Below the pieces are notes generated by a model, which made no database searches, was not told the DNA's origin, and saw nothing but the letters and a program-made list of their open reading frames with translations. The position numbers and the translations under genes were made by a program. 64,000 bases of DNA, from positions 75,071,931 through 75,135,930 of the forward strand of contig NW_026622985.1 of the NCBI RefSeq assembly GCF_023065955.2, given 5' to 3'. Shown here one piece after another: positions 10,893-22,822 of this stretch. Every line of letters begins with the position of its first letter. Position 1 is the stretch's first letter. This DNA comes from Ursus arctos. Taxonomy: Eukaryota; Chordata; Mammalia; Carnivora; Ursidae.

Positions 10893-12025
10893 AACTCCCT
10901 TACTACCTTATCGTACAGTGTATGAACTCAAACACAAAGTTGTTTGTGGTTTTTTTGTGGTTTTTTTTGTGTTTTTTTTTTTTTTTTTTAACCAGTGAAC
11001 AAGTCATACAGCTCAGTGCTGTTTGTAGAAATCCACTTAATCCCTTACCTGGCTGCTTTGAACAAATAAAAATCTTAAGTGAAATAAATACTTATTGCCA
11101 GTATTTTGTGAAGAGTAATCACAACCCAGGAAGACCCGTTTCTTTCTTTGCCAGGTAGGAATGATAACCACCTCCCTCAATTCCTGCCCTGGTAATGTAA
11201 AAGGAAGAGTAGGGAAGCAAACATTTTATTGTGGAGCCTCACTTGGGGATCTGCAAGAATGATGGATTGCTACCACCGGGACAGAACACCGTGGAAAATG
11301 ACCAGCTGTATCAGAACCATGTATGATGGGACACAAACCCGCCATCACGGTAACCTTTAACCACTAGGTGGTGATCTTGTGGCTTCACAGCTCAGGCCTC
11401 TGACATCACTCGTCTCTTCAAGGGAAAAAAGTGGGAAAAAGATAGTCAATTCATCTTTAGGAATTGCTTTAATTAAGAAAAACCAGACATTGTCAACTGA
11501 GCATTACGCATTTCAAACGGAGCTATTGACTTGATTTTAAATAAAACCAAGATGAATGCTTAAGTCCTGGTTCTTCTGGTACATTTATAATCAAATTTAA
11601 CTGAGGTGGAGGGATGAATAACTTAAAATGACAATTCCTATCCTTAACCTATCAGCTTTTGAACTCCCAACCTGTTCTTTTTAAACCAGGTTTTGTTTTT
11701 TAACCAGTCATGAATGGGGAGGGGGGGGGGGAGAGTCACCACCATGCTCACACCCTTTTGTTTCAAGTAACTAACAGCTATACCCTAGCTAAGTGGTGGG
11801 AAAGGGCCATTAATCCGCTTGGTCTCACGTTCCAGCCACTGCAATGCTCTTGCCTGTTCCTAAGGACAGGACTGGACATGAACTCTAAGTTTGCTTGGAA
11901 AAGTCTAGGGCAAAGACGTAATCCTGACCCCTGCACTTCCTTTCCCCACATCAGTGCAGGGCAATGGCATAACCAGTATTTCTCTAGAAGAGAAGAAACA
12001 GTGAACTTTCAACTTCCTTTGAAAT
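10893..12025. other. No recognisable gene; G11 run at 11721-11731
   Basis: A T-rich low-complexity patch lies at 10950-10990 and a run of 11 G at 11721-11731. The open frame at 11710-12105 runs into the SINE at 12038 and has no protein character. A possible CTCF-type site lies at 11361 (separate entry). Confidence 0.5.
11358..11376 (+). promoter_or_regulatory. CTCF-like motif
   Basis: CCACTAGGTGGTGATC matches the core of the CTCF consensus (CCASYAGRKGGCRS) except for TG in place of GC near its end. It lies outside any repeat I recognise. The motif alone is weak evidence of binding. Confidence 0.3.
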
Positions 12026-12037
12026 GGCTTTTTATGT

Positions 12038-12190
12038 GTGGCACCTGTGTGGCTCAGTCGGTTAAGCATCCAACTCAATTTCAGCTCATGGTCTCAGGGT
12101 CATGAGACTGAACCCTGCATCCTCTCACTGGGCATGAAGTCTGCTTAAGATTCTCTTCCCGCCCCAGCTCTAAAAATAAAGGACTTTTTA
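12038..12190 (+). mobile_element. SINEC, older subtype
   Basis: Head GGCACCTGTGTGGCTCAGTC, then the older body 'atccaactcaatttcagctc' and 'gctcatggtctcagggtcat', ending 'gcttaagattctcttcccg' and 'ctaaaaataaagg'. Its A/T-rich tail is the landing site of the next SINE. Confidence 0.9.
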
Positions 12191-12200
12191 AAAACAACTT

Positions 12201-12378
12201 TTTAAGATTTTACTTATGGGGGGGGAGGTAGGTGGAAGGAGAAAGCAAAGGAAGGGGGATGGTCAGAGGAAGCAGCAGACTCCCCACTTAACAGAGCCCG
12301 ATGTGGGACTCAATCCTGGGACTCTGGGATCATAACCTGAGCTGAAGGCACTTAACTGACTGAGCCACCAGATGCCCT
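12201..12378 (-). mobile_element. SINEC inserted in the tail of another SINEC
   Basis: It reads in reverse from TTTAAGATTTTACTTATGGG to 'ctgagccaccagatgcccta'. The 10-bp duplication AAAACAACTT at 12191-12200 and 12379-12388 shows it integrated at the 3' tail of the SINE at 12038. It contains a G8 run. Confidence 0.93.
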
Positions 12379-12422
12379 AAAACAACTTCTTTAAACCAAA
12401 ACAAGGCATATCTCTAGATATT

Positions 12423-12424
<2 letters not shown>

Positions 12425-12461
<37 letters not shown>
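12425..12461. repeat. (AC)n microsatellite
   Basis: About 18 uninterrupted AC units between TTTAT and CGAGTTAG. Likely to vary in length between individuals. Confidence 0.97.
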
Positions 12462-12464
<3 letters not shown>

Positions 12465-12510
12465 TTAGAATACAAACATTCACAACCACTGAAGACTATC
12501 AATGTTGGGA

Positions 12511-12533
12511 TTTTGTTGTTGTTGTTGTTTTTT
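12511..12533. repeat. (TTG)n short tandem repeat with T-run
   Basis: Five consecutive GTT units followed by a run of T. Confidence 0.9.
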
Positions 12534-14565
12534 TAACAGCCACAGATAAATTTTGAGTTATCTTTTCTTTGCGGAAAATATTTGAGGTAATAAAGTATCT
12601 GCTCTGAAATCCTGTGCAAATGAATGGCTGACAATTTTAGAATCATTGAGTTTTAGTTAAAGCCAAAAGATCAATTTATCATTTTCACAAATTATGTATT
12701 CAACAGCATTTTAAGGAAATGCCAAGCATTTTTGGTTTAACTAGAGTATGTGGTATTGAGTCAATGAAGCAGAAAGCACGTAGGCTTTTCTTAAACCTCT
12801 GAATTACGGTGACTGGAGACTACTCCTCTAGATTATCATAGAGATGCCCTCAGGACATCAGGTAAGGCTCAGTTTCCCTATATGTAATGACTGGATTGAC
12901 ATCCTTGAAATTCTTATACACTTGATAGGATTTTTCTAGGTCTTGCCTTGAAGTCAACTATCCTTTTCCCCCTTGTAATCCTTACGCTATCTCCAGAAGG
13001 TTTTGTCACTTATCTGTGATTTCTAATACACTCGTGCTAGAGAAGTGTGATAGAGCCTCATGTGAACAAGTAAACTGCGGCATCGGTAAGGAGCATTCTT
13101 ACCAAGAGCTTGTGTACTTCAGGAGGACTTCGCTTGGTCCCTTTAGCAATGGTATCCATTTAGTATTAATTGTAGTTAATAACGGAACATCCAGGTGCGA
13201 TTTTCCTCCTTGTATTTCTATAGCTAAGACCCAGCACAGGGACTTGCTAAGGAGAATTCCCCTGGTTTTTTTCTTCTTTTGTACATCCAAGAGTAAAACA
13301 ATTTATCTCCACCTAAATTAATTGTAACAGTGGAACCAGAGATTGAAACGCTCCATACTTACTCATTTGTAAGTATAGTCTTCACAAACCCTTTATTCTA
13401 ACATGTCATAATCTTCCCTGATTATGATTCAAGCAGTCAGATTACCCCGACAGGTAGCGGGAGAAGTCACAATGAAGGGTCTCACAACTATCAAGGGCTG
13501 GTGAAAGCCAACAGTGACCAGTGGTAACATTACGTACGCCACAGTTACAAGGAAATGTGCACCTCATCTCAGAAGACTCCTTCCCGAAACAAAAGGAAAA
13601 AAAAATGTACATAAATACTAATGACTTGCTGCAGCCCTTCCCATGCTTAAACTTCAATAGTGGGATAAAAAGGACACAGGCACACTGACCCAGCACACTA
13701 GCTCTTTATGGAGGTTTCTTACAGCTTTTAAATGAACTCTCCAACAAAGCAGTACTTTCTCATTCAAGTAGAAGTCATGCCTTTTTCTCTGTACTAGTAT
13801 TTATGTCAGAGCACTGGATATACCAACCTTTGTCACAGGATCATTTCTGAAATTAAGAGCTACTAACTCCTGTGACTTCAGGTTTTCGCATATTCTTATC
13901 CTAGCAGAGCCACAAGATGGGAGACTTGCATTGTCAGAAGCCATGCATAATGTAGGTCATTTAAAGAATTATAAATCAAAGCTACAAAAATTTGTTCTAT
14001 GTAAATGTTTCTGAGGACGTAGAAGATTAGTGTTCCCTTCTGAGTAAATAGATCACTTTTGTGACCATCTCAGTTATACACTGAAATAAATTTGCTTAGA
14101 ACTGGCAATAAAAATTTGACCTGTCATTTCTTTTCCTACTACTTCACCCAAACAAAAAGAAAACACATCTAACAAAGTGTTCTGATTGGGAAATAAAGGC
14201 CAGAATCTAGAATTTATTGTCTAATCCCCCACTAGTAACTTCACTATATTGACAAGGACAGTTAATGGATTTATAACATAAATGCCGCTTTAACGCTGAC
14301 TTAAATTCATGTGTCTATGTAGCAAGTTTTCATCCAGATTCCTGTCATCCATTAACAGCAACCCTAATGATTTCTTCTTTCTCTTGCAGCTTATAGTCTG
14401 AGAAACCTAATATAGCAATCTCAGTGAATATAATACACATTAAACCATGAGTTTCTTAGGTTAGCACTAACCATTTTTGCCAAAACTATCACTCACATTA
14501 TCTTTTCCTCGACAGTTATTACAGCTATACTCAAGTCTAGCAATTTGTTTAGTCTGTTACTTTAA
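12534..14565. other. 2-kb repeat-poor block
   Basis: No SINE, LINE, LTR or hAT signature seen. Open frames at 13016-13321 (+) and 13442-13696 (-) have no domain and no splice context. It may be unique noncoding DNA. Confidence 0.45.
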
Positions 14566-14569
14566 AAAA

Positions 14570-14790
14570 AAAAAGTTGCCCTTCCTTAACTTTTAATTTC
14601 AGGGTAGTTAACCTACAGTGTTGTTTTAGGTATACAATATAGTGACTCAATTCTATACATTATTCCGTGCTCATCACAAGTGGACTCAATCCCCTTCACC
14701 TATTTCACCCATCCTTACCACTTTCCTCTGGTAACCATTTGTTGTCTGTAGAGAAGAGTTGGTTTTGTTGGTTTATCTAAAGATGGGCAA
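14570..14790 (-). mobile_element. L1 3'UTR, minus strand
   Basis: Antisense motifs of the L1 3' end appear in order: 'agttaacctacagtgttgtt', 'gtatacaatatagtgactca', 'cccttcacctatttcaccc' and 'cctctggtaaccatttgttg'. The poly-A tail is the A/T run at about 14563-14575 read in reverse. Confidence 0.82.
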
Positions 14791-14879
14791 TATTAAAAGC
14801 AAAGTATGTCCGTTGTTTTGTTAATTCTCTAACAAGGTTAAAGACTGCTCGTTTATGGAAAAGAGGGAGAACATGTAGG

Positions 14880-15514
14880 ACAGCTGACATTCTACTGCCC
14901 CTTGGCTCCAAACTCACCCTCTTTTGCCTACTCAGCTGAAAAGGGAGAAATATTCCTCCTTGCAGTGACCATGGTGTTAAGTGGTCAGTGGAAGATGCTG
15001 GTGCAACATTATAGGAGGAAGGGGCATTCTTCCCTGGTTCCGATGTGCTTGTGTTCTAGGCTTCTTGGTCCTATTCCCCAGCTGTAAGCAGTGGGAACAG
15101 GGGACACACAGCACTCCACCCCAGCTGCATGCCCCAAACCACAGACTCTCAGTGAGACACAATCCCAAACCTCGGCCCAATGAACGCTCTACTATAGCCC
15201 CCAGTCCTGGACATGGTACACCCTGGGCCTCATTCCACTTGGCCAGCAGGCATGCTTCCATTGCTAGAATCCTTCTGCCTCCTTCTACTATCTTGGCCCA
15301 TCTGAACCCTTAAGAAGAATTCCCTGCCTACCAGACTCAAGAAGTTTCTAATCTGGAAGAGTAGTAACCTGCTTGCCTGGCAACTGGACCAGCACTGGTC
15401 TGGACAACCCAGTAAACTTCTGATATACCGTGGGCTATAACCATACCTTCTACAATGAGCTCTCAATTCCAGCCTTGGACAGGGGGCTCCCTTCCCAAGT
15501 TGCTGCTTCCTTGG
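14880..15514. other. GC-richer block, unclassified
   Basis: Noticeably richer in G+C than its surroundings. It has overlapping open frames on both strands (14902-15313 plus; 14977-15261 and 15230-15466 minus), none convincing. The texture suggests an old LTR or L1 3'UTR but I cannot name it. Confidence 0.35.
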
Positions 15515-15916
15515 TTTAGTAGTTAGCTAAAGCTACCATAATACCATAGACTAGGTCCCTTGAACAATGGGAATTTGTTTTCTCGTAATTCTGGAGGCTG
15601 ACGTCCAAGGTCAAGGTGTCAGCAGATTCTGTTTCTCCTGAGGCCCCTCTCCTTGCATTAACAGGTGGTTGCCCTCTTGCTGGGTCGTCACATGTTCTTT
15701 CACGCACGTGCATCCTTCGTGTCCCTTTTATGTCCTTACCCCCTCTACTTGTAAGGACACCAATCAGATTGGATGAGGGCCCACCATAACAGCCTCATTT
15801 TAACTTGGTGACATTTTTAAACACCTTATCTCCAAATAAGAGGGCATTCTGACATACTGGGGGGATTAGGATTTCAACATATGAATTTTGAGGGGGCATA
15901 TTTTAGCCCGTAACAC
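15515..15916 (-). mobile_element. MaLR LTR (MST/MLT1 group), minus strand
   Basis: Reverse-strand motifs of MaLR LTRs occur in order. They are 'accatagactaggtccctt', 'attctggaggctgacgtcca', 'gtcagcagattctg', 'ggatgagggcccacc' and 'ggattaggatttcaacatat'. This is a solo, non-coding LTR of an ancient ERVL-MaLR element. Confidence 0.88.
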
Positions 15917-16008
15917 TTGGATGGGCTTATCTATCCCATTAAGACATCATTTAAAGTTCTGTTTATTCTTTTTGCAGATGGTTAATCTCATTAAGTTTTT
16001 GTTGTTCA

Positions 16009-16195
16009 GGGGCACCTGGGTGGCTCAGTCGTTAAGCATCTGCCTTTGGCTCAGGTCATGATCCCAACGTTCTGGGATTGAGCCCTGCATCAGGCTCCCT
16101 GCTCAGCAGGAAGTCTGCTTCTCCATCTCCCACTCCCCCTGCTTGTGTTCCCTCTCTCGCTGCCTCTCCGTCAAATAAAATCTAAAAAAAAAAAA
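16009..16195 (+). mobile_element. SINEC, near full length
   Basis: Head GGGGCACCTGGGTGGCTCAG, body 'ggctcaggtcatgatccca', 3' region 'ccccctgcttgtgttccctc' and an A-tail. The long target-site duplication is AAGTTTTTGTTGTTCA (15993-16008) and AAGTTTTTGTCGTTCA (16196-16211), one mismatch. Confidence 0.96.
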
Positions 16196-16211
16196 AAGTT
16201 TTTGTCGTTCA

Positions 16212-17953
16212 AATTACTTTGCAAGTTTCCATCTCCAGACTGAACCCTTTGATGGTACAGTCATGTTTGGATTGGAATCCCTACACTTGATGTTCATGTT
16301 TAACTTAACTATTTCTATGGTTATGTCCCTTTCTGATTTAGAAGTGTAGTCTTACAGAATTCTAGCACTGTTCTGTTGAATTTTCTGCCACTCATTCTTA
16401 AGCATCAGGACGACTTTAGTGATCAAGGTTCTGGAGTACGACATTAGGAAACGGGTAGCAGCAGCTTCAACTACTGCTAAAGCGACAAAAAACTAACTGC
16501 TTCCTTGATATTGGATGAGATCGATGCAGATACTTTGTTGTCTTGAGGGATGTGGAGTTTGAGGTTAAATTATTTCTTAGCTCAAAACTGAAGTTCTCAT
16601 TGTAAATGTAAAGCAAACCAAATTCACGTAGCTCTGAACACAGGCATGCTATATCCGCCTGACATTTTCTGAAGGCCCAGAATTCGCCACAATAATGTTC
16701 TATTTCAGTAAAACAAAGATACTGGATAAATTTATGGAAAGCAGTATTTCAAGAACTCAATCTTAGCACTAGGGATGCTCATTAGTACTAGATTTTTCTG
16801 TGTATTTTCAATAGAAAGGAAAGAGCTAGGAAATAAGGGGAATTTTTACCTTTAACTTCATATAGAGATCGGGTTTTGATATACAGGTATGTGTACCTAC
16901 ATATCAAAGTTCATATGAGAACTCCAATTTAAGCTTAGGACCCCAGGTTACTTATATTCTTAGAGAAGACACTAGTAGGCTTCTGGAACACTTGGCAAGA
17001 CTCTACCACCTTGCCACCCAAACAAGGCTGTGTCCCTTTAATAACTCATTAAGCAGTTTCAGTTTTCTGCATGTTGTATATTTCATATTACAAAAAGATT
17101 TTAAAAATTTAAGATGGCAAGGGTCTAAAATGCTTCCTCACACCTTAGTATGAATCAGTTTTGTAATGTATTTTAAAATACCACAAATATCAACTATCAA
17201 GCCATGAAAAGACATGGAGGACTCTTCAATGAGTATTACTAAGTGGTGTTTTTATATATGAAGATAAAACATCCTCGGAAACCCTTATTACATTGCCCAC
17301 TGCTAAGCAAGACTACTAATTAGGGAAATTATTTGCTAAACTGAGCAAACTCTTGTTTATGCAACCATTTATGTCACTGCTGTTGCTTTTGCCTCTTTTA
17401 GAGATTCTAGTATTCTAGGTCCTCAGCTAGTTGGGAATTTCACTCCTTTCTCTCCCTCCTGTCTAATCTTCCAAATTCCACGACAGAAAGGCAAGTCCCC
17501 AAGGACTGAACACCCTACCTGTACCAGAACCTTGTGTTCAGTGATTTCTGGTAATACACCAATTCCCCATCTGTATGATGCCATACATCCACGAATGTTA
17601 TAGATGTTGAGTTATTCTAAAGGATTTTCATGATATACTGACAGAAAATAGAACTTAAAAAAAACGGAAGCAGCATTTACTTTTAGTCAGAGATCTAGAA
17701 TTTTGAACAAATGCTAAAAGCTAAAAAAGGGTCTCTTAGATGGTAAATGTAGGAAAAAGAAAAATGGTGTAAAAGAACTTTAATATGGGAATTGCAAGTA
17801 TTAACAGTCTATGGAAATGGGTGTGGAGGGCATTCTTTACGCTAGCTCCAATACCTTATTGTCTTACGATCCCTCCACAGTACCCAGCACATAATATTTA
17901 TTATTTCAGCCCTTAGTATCTTCCAGTTATTATAGATTAGATGGTAAAAATAT
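16212..17953. other. No recognisable gene or repeat
   Basis: AT-rich sequence without a named repeat, exon-like frame or RNA gene. Confidence 0.45.
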
Positions 17954-17962
17954 CTAGTTCCA

Positions 17963-18139
17963 GGGTGCCTGGGTGGCTCAGTCAGCTGGGCAGCTGCCTT
18001 CTGCTCAAGTAGTGATCCTGGGGTCCTGGGATCAAGCCCCATGTTTGGCTCCTTGCTCAGCAGGGGGTCTGCTTCTCCCTCTGACCCTCCCCCCAGTCAT
18101 GCACGCTCTCAAAATCTTAAAAAAAAAAAAAAAAAAAAA
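17963..18139 (+). mobile_element. SINEC with A20 tail
   Basis: Head GGTGCCTGGGTGGCTCAGTC, body 'ggtcctgggatcaagcccc', a shortened 3' region and a pure A tail of about 20. The duplication CTAGTTCCA is exact at 17954-17962 and 18140-18148. The reverse-strand open frame at 17842-18042 is this SINE read backwards. Confidence 0.95.
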
Positions 18140-18148
18140 CTAGTTCCA

Positions 18149-19404
18149 TTACTGATACTATGGTTTATTTAAATTTATGGTCATTTTAAGTTAAATATGG
18201 CATCCTCCGATGAACTTACTGTGTAGAACACCATTGTTAATACACAGTGAAAACCTAGTGGTTATTTTTGGCTCTCAACTGCTCCTCGGACCTCATAAAG
18301 CTAGGAATCAAATCTTCTGATCTTACATGCAATACGGAACACAACAGGAAAAACTATGGAAAAAAAGACCAAGGTTCTACCACTTCCCATTCTTCCTCCA
18401 CTCAGATTGTAAAGCAGAAGGTAGAAGGAAAGATTTTTCTAAGTCAACATTATCTTAGAGAAAAGTACAAGCTAATTATGTCTTTATCTGTACTAAGTCC
18501 CTTTTGACCCTCCCTGCAAGACGTAGATCAATACCTGCATTTATAGGGTTTTTCTTTTCTTCCTACTCACAATTAAAAGAAAGTATAATCACAAATAAGA
18601 ACACTTTAATTTTCTATTCAAGTCCAAGCTCCAAATTATATCAACAGCCTATAATAATTATATTGCTTAATTATGCTAATTTGTGATAATTACATTTAAG
18701 TCTTTTGCTAAAAATGTTATTGTGATGTTACATAACTCATCATCACTAGCTGTTTGTTAACCACAAATGGAGTGTTTATACTTCTCTAGTAAAAAAAAAA
18801 CAAAAAACAAAAAACAAAAGACAAAAAAAAACAAGTAAAACCACCAACACTTGTAAATTACCTTGCTTATTTATGGTAAGAACCTTTTAGGTTCAGAAAT
18901 TCTCTTAAAAAGTGAACATCAAGAAGCTTAACTTGAGTAAATGCCTGGAAATACATGTAGGCTATACAGCAGTATTCTGACACCACCACTCCATTAAAAC
19001 TGTACAGCTCTAAAGAACGTGGTCTCAGTTAACTTTTCTGGGATTTGGTAATAGCATTTTTAGTAAGGCATCAAAAACAAAACAAAAAAATCCCCACAAA
19101 CTGGGTAATAATGGGAAATACTTAAGTAATCGAGGATTCTTTTGAAGTTACAGGATATACTAGCTTTCCCTTTCCATAACCCCCCCTTCCCCCCACCAAA
19201 GGCCTATCGCCTTTCAACACGGGGAAAAGAGTAAAAATGGGAAGCAGGGTATTGAGGGCACTTGTTATGAGCAGCACTGTGTACTGTATGTAAGTGATGA
19301 ATCACTTTCTAGTCCTGAAACCAATAGTGCACTGTATGTTAACTCGAATTTAAATATGTATTAAGGAAAAAAAGTTCACCAGGCAGAAGGCAAGTCTGAC
19401 TTAG
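18149..19404. other. No recognisable gene; A-rich patch
   Basis: It contains an A-rich (AAAAAC)-like stretch at 18790-18838. The open frame at 18268-18507 (+) has no domain or splice support. No repeat family recognised. Confidence 0.45.
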
Positions 19405-19668
19405 TTTTTTAAATTTTTATTTAAATTTAATGTGTAATGTATTATTGGTTTCAGAGGTAGAGTTCAGTGATTCAGTCTTATATAACACCCAGTATTCATT
19501 ACAGCACATACCCTCCTAATGTCCATCACCCAGTTACCCCATCACCCTATGCCTCTCCCCTCCAGCAACCTTCAGTTTGTTTTCCTATGATTAAGGGTCT
19601 CTTATCGTTGGTCCCCCTCTGACTTCGTCTTTTTTCCTCTGTCCCTATGATCCTGTTTTCTTTCTTAA
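19405..19668 (-). mobile_element. L1 3' end (carnivore-type), minus strand
   Basis: Read in reverse it ends with the carnivore L1 3'UTR motifs 'actgggtgttatataagact' and 'taaatttaaataaaaattt'. It is preceded by 'gatggacattaggagggta'. Heavily 5'-truncated. Confidence 0.88.
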
Positions 19669-19699
19669 AGTTTTAAAAGTAACATTATCCATGCTAGCT

Positions 19700-20550
19700 T
19701 TTAATAAACTATTTTTAGAGCAGTTTTAGGTTAACAAAATGAAGGTACAGAAATTTCCCACAGAAACCCCCCTACCCCAATAAATGCACAGCCTGCCTCA
19801 TTATCAAATTCCTCCAGAGCAGTGTATTTGCTACAGTTGATAAACCTACACTGACATCATAATCATCCAAAGGCCTTCGTTTACCTAGATTCATGCTTTG
19901 TGTTATTCAGTCTATGGTTTATGGACAAATGTATACTAATGACGTGTACCCATGATCATGGTATCAGTATTTTCATTGTCCTAAAAATCCTGTGCTCTGC
20001 CTATGCCTCCCTCCCTTCCCTATCCCTCAGCAGCCATTTATCTATTTACCTTCTCTATCGTTTTGCCTTTTCTAGAGCATAGCTGGAATCACACAGAAGC
20101 CTTTCCAAATCGGTTCTTTTGCTTAGTAGTAGTATGCATTTAAGGTTCCTCCACATTTTTTATGGCTTGGTATTTCCTTTAAGCCCTGAATAGTATTTCA
20201 CTGTCCACGTATACCAGTTTATCCGCTCACCTACTGAGTAACATCTTGGTTGCATATCCAACATTTTGGAAATTATAAATAGAACTGCCAGTGTGAACAT
20301 AAGTTTTCAAGTACTCTAGGCAATTACTAATGAGCAGCACTGCTGGACTGTGTACCAAGAGTATGTTCTTTTTTCTAAGAAGCCCTCAAACCATCTTCCA
20401 AAAACAGCTATTCCGTTTTATATTCTCACCAGCAACGCAAGTTCATCTTGCTCCACATCAGCATGTAGGGTTGTCAAGGTTCCAAGTTTGGGCCATTCTA
20501 ATAGGTTTGTAGTGGGAGCTCATGGTTCTCATTTACATTTCCCCCAGATT
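19700..20550 (-). mobile_element. L1M (old L1) ORF2 end and 3'UTR, minus strand
   Basis: Antisense L1M motifs in order: 'agagcagttttaggttaaca', 'gacaaatgtatactaatgac', 'tgcatttaaggttcctccac', 'ttggttgcatatccaacatt' and 'ctccacatcagcatgtaggg'. About 850 bp. The younger L1 3' end lies immediately to its left, so this locus took two L1 hits in the same orientation. Confidence 0.88.
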
Positions 20551-20606
20551 CAATTTTAACATTACTTCATGCATGTGTGTGTAGGGACATGGGAGGCAAA
20601 ACTAGT

Positions 20607-20730
20607 CCTATTATTCCCATTTTAAAGCTCAGTAAAACGAGGCTCAAGGAAAGTGAGCCCAAATCACACATAGCTAGCATATGGAACCGGATTACAAAGT
20701 AACTACATCAAGCTATTCTGCCTTCCAACT
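20607..20730 (-). repeat. MIR, minus strand
   Basis: 'attattcccattttaaagctcagtaaa' (20611-20637) and 'acatagctagcatatgg' are the reverse of the MIR core and 3' region (CCCATTTTACAGATGAGGAAA...CACAGCTAGTAAG). Confidence 0.8.
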
Positions 20731-21055
20731 GATATCCTGCTAAGTGTTTTGAAAAACAAGTCACATAGAATATTCCGGGTGGTAATATATTAGTAAAATC
20801 CTTAAGGGACCAAAGGAACTATACTAAGCATACCACATAAGCAAAATGACAGGAAATCTCAATTTAGTGAAGCCTGAAACAAACGTACAATTTTGAAATA
20901 TCAAATACTCTAAAGCAGCATTTTAACTGCACCACTGTAACCATAACGGTGTCAATAAAAACTAGAAAACCTATATTATGGGGCTTAGCAAGCTTTGTAT
21001 GTCCTACAAAAATGGTATTCTCAATATTAAAAAACCAGAACATTTAAACACAAGT
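20731..21055. other. No recognisable feature
   Basis: AT-rich spacer between a MIR and a hAT fragment; nothing identified. Confidence 0.5.
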
Positions 21056-21059
21056 ATAT

Positions 21060-21235
21060 TATTCACCACATACCAAAAACTCTATGAAATTAAAACTTGT
21101 GTCCACTGTTTTGTTGGGACACAGCCATGCCCATTCCTTTGCATACTAGGACTGTTTTTACATTGCAAGACTGTATACACAAACACTATGGCCCACAAAG
21201 CCAAAAATATTTAGTATTTATACCAACAAATACAA
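21060..21235 (+). mobile_element. hAT-like DNA transposon fragment
   Basis: 'ttttgttgggacacagccat', 'gcccattcctttgcatacta' and 'tatggcccacaaagccaaaa' match a common mammalian DNA-transposon consensus containing TTTTATTGGAACACAGCCA and TATGGCCCGCAAAGCC. I am not sure of the family name. Confidence 0.6.
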
Positions 21236-22414
21236 ATTTTATTGTATGGTTTTAAAGATAGCCAACATTCCACTATTTTTATTATAAGTTTGATTCGCAG
21301 GAACTACAGTGTTCACATACAGTTGTCATTTTATTAAATTGATTGTATTTTGGTTAATGGAAAACTCCTTTAGACATTTGATTCAGGGTCTGTGTACTGT
21401 AACGGGCTGAGTGGGTCGGTCCCACAGAGCTTTCGCACAAAGCTTAACACTCAATTTAGAAAGCATGAAGGAAAATAAAACTGAAGCAGGAGGTTTTTTT
21501 GTTTTTTTTTTTTTTTTTCCGGCAAAACCCAAGATATATTTAAAATGTAAGGAGAGGAAAAAAAAAAAAAAAAAGACTTCTGCATAGACTTTGCAACATA
21601 GCTACAATAAAACGGTTTCAATATGTTACTCCTGCAACTCATTAAATTCTACACATCACCTATGCTTTCCTTAGTCAAGTGTTAAAACATTATCTGCAAG
21701 ACTCACCTACTAGAGATGTAGTCCTAAACTAACCCAAAATGCTAGCTAATCTGCTTCTAGAAAGAAGTGTGCTCAAGGTCCCATGTAATGCTCAAGGATA
21801 AATTTAAATCATGCTTTCACCTCACATCTGGAGAAACTGATTTCACAAAGCTGTACCCCAGCAAAGTTCCTCTACAGTTTTTAACAAAAGATCAAAACAT
21901 TAACCCTCATTTAGAAGTCAGGTAAAATATGTAATTCTAGAAATTTTTCCCTAGCTGCAGCATAAGCAAGGAATGCTCTAGGCAGGTCAGACCATGGAGC
22001 AATGCAACACAAATAGACCTCAAAGGGGGAAAAAAAAAATCCTGCCATAACCAACGAAAAACAAAAATTCATAGTATATTCCAGAGCATCATTAAACCTT
22101 GACAAGGCAAACACAGAATAAACTCACCAGTTCCTGAATGATTATAAAACTACATCAATTACCACCTCTAGCAAAGTTTCAACTCTCAGACAGCAGCTCT
22201 AACTGCAATCAGTCTGCTTAAGAATTAACCTAGTTATTGTTAGGATGAATTCTGTCTCAAAATGAAGTTCTACTTCCTAAATTTTTATTTATCTTTTAAA
22301 GAAATCACTTATCAAGGAGTGTGCTCCAAACTATTCGATCCTTTTCAGTAATCACCTGATGTTCATCTCAGTCAGGTCTTAATTGCACAATGCTCTGTTT
22401 CAGAGAAAGAAAAG
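21236..22414. other. No recognisable gene; T- and A-runs
   Basis: It contains a T-run at about 21501-21519 and an A-run at about 21559-21574. These give rise to short lysine- or phenylalanine-rich open frames without biological meaning. No repeat family recognised. Confidence 0.45.
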
Positions 22415-22545
22415 AGCTTCCCTTGTCTCAGTTTCCCCCACTGTAAAAATGGGTAGACTAGAACCTAACTCCTAAGCTTGCGGTATTAAATGACAATGAT
22501 ATACGTTGTTTAAACACCATCTTAGTATATAAATGATTAATAGAT
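22415..22545 (+). repeat. MIR, plus strand
   Basis: 'ctcagtttcccccactgtaa' followed by 'aaatgggtagactagaacct' and 'attaaatgacaatgatatac' is the 3' half of MIR (CTCAGTTTCCTCATCTGTAAAATGGGGATAATA). Confidence 0.85.
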
Positions 22546-22694
22546 TAGGATACATCCATGATGTCTCAATACTGGGAATGAACAAAGGAAACCAATCAGG
22601 TAATAAGTTATGGATATAGTCTCTTTCTCCCACTCTCCTAGATAACTTGAGACTCTTAGAAGAAAGCTAACAGTGCTTCTGATTTTGAGATATG

Positions 22695-22822
22695 CATACA
22701 AATCCCCTGGAGATCTTCCTGAAATGCAGAGTCTAATTTAATAGGCTTGGGGTGGGGTTAGAGATTCTGAATTCCTAAAGGTATTGTCCTACCTGTCCAT
22801 AGTTTGAGTAGCAGGGCTTTAA
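22695..22822. mobile_element. MER5A-like hAT remnant
   Basis: 'aaatcccctggagatcttcc', 'gaaatgcagagtctaattta', 'ggcttggggtggggttagag' and 'agtttgagtagcagggc' follow the MER5A order. Confidence 0.75.

Noticed and set aside
15515..15916. Endogenous retrovirus with coding capacity
   Set aside because: Only a non-coding MaLR LTR is present; no internal genes flank it. The same holds for 47430-47765 and 51650-51988.
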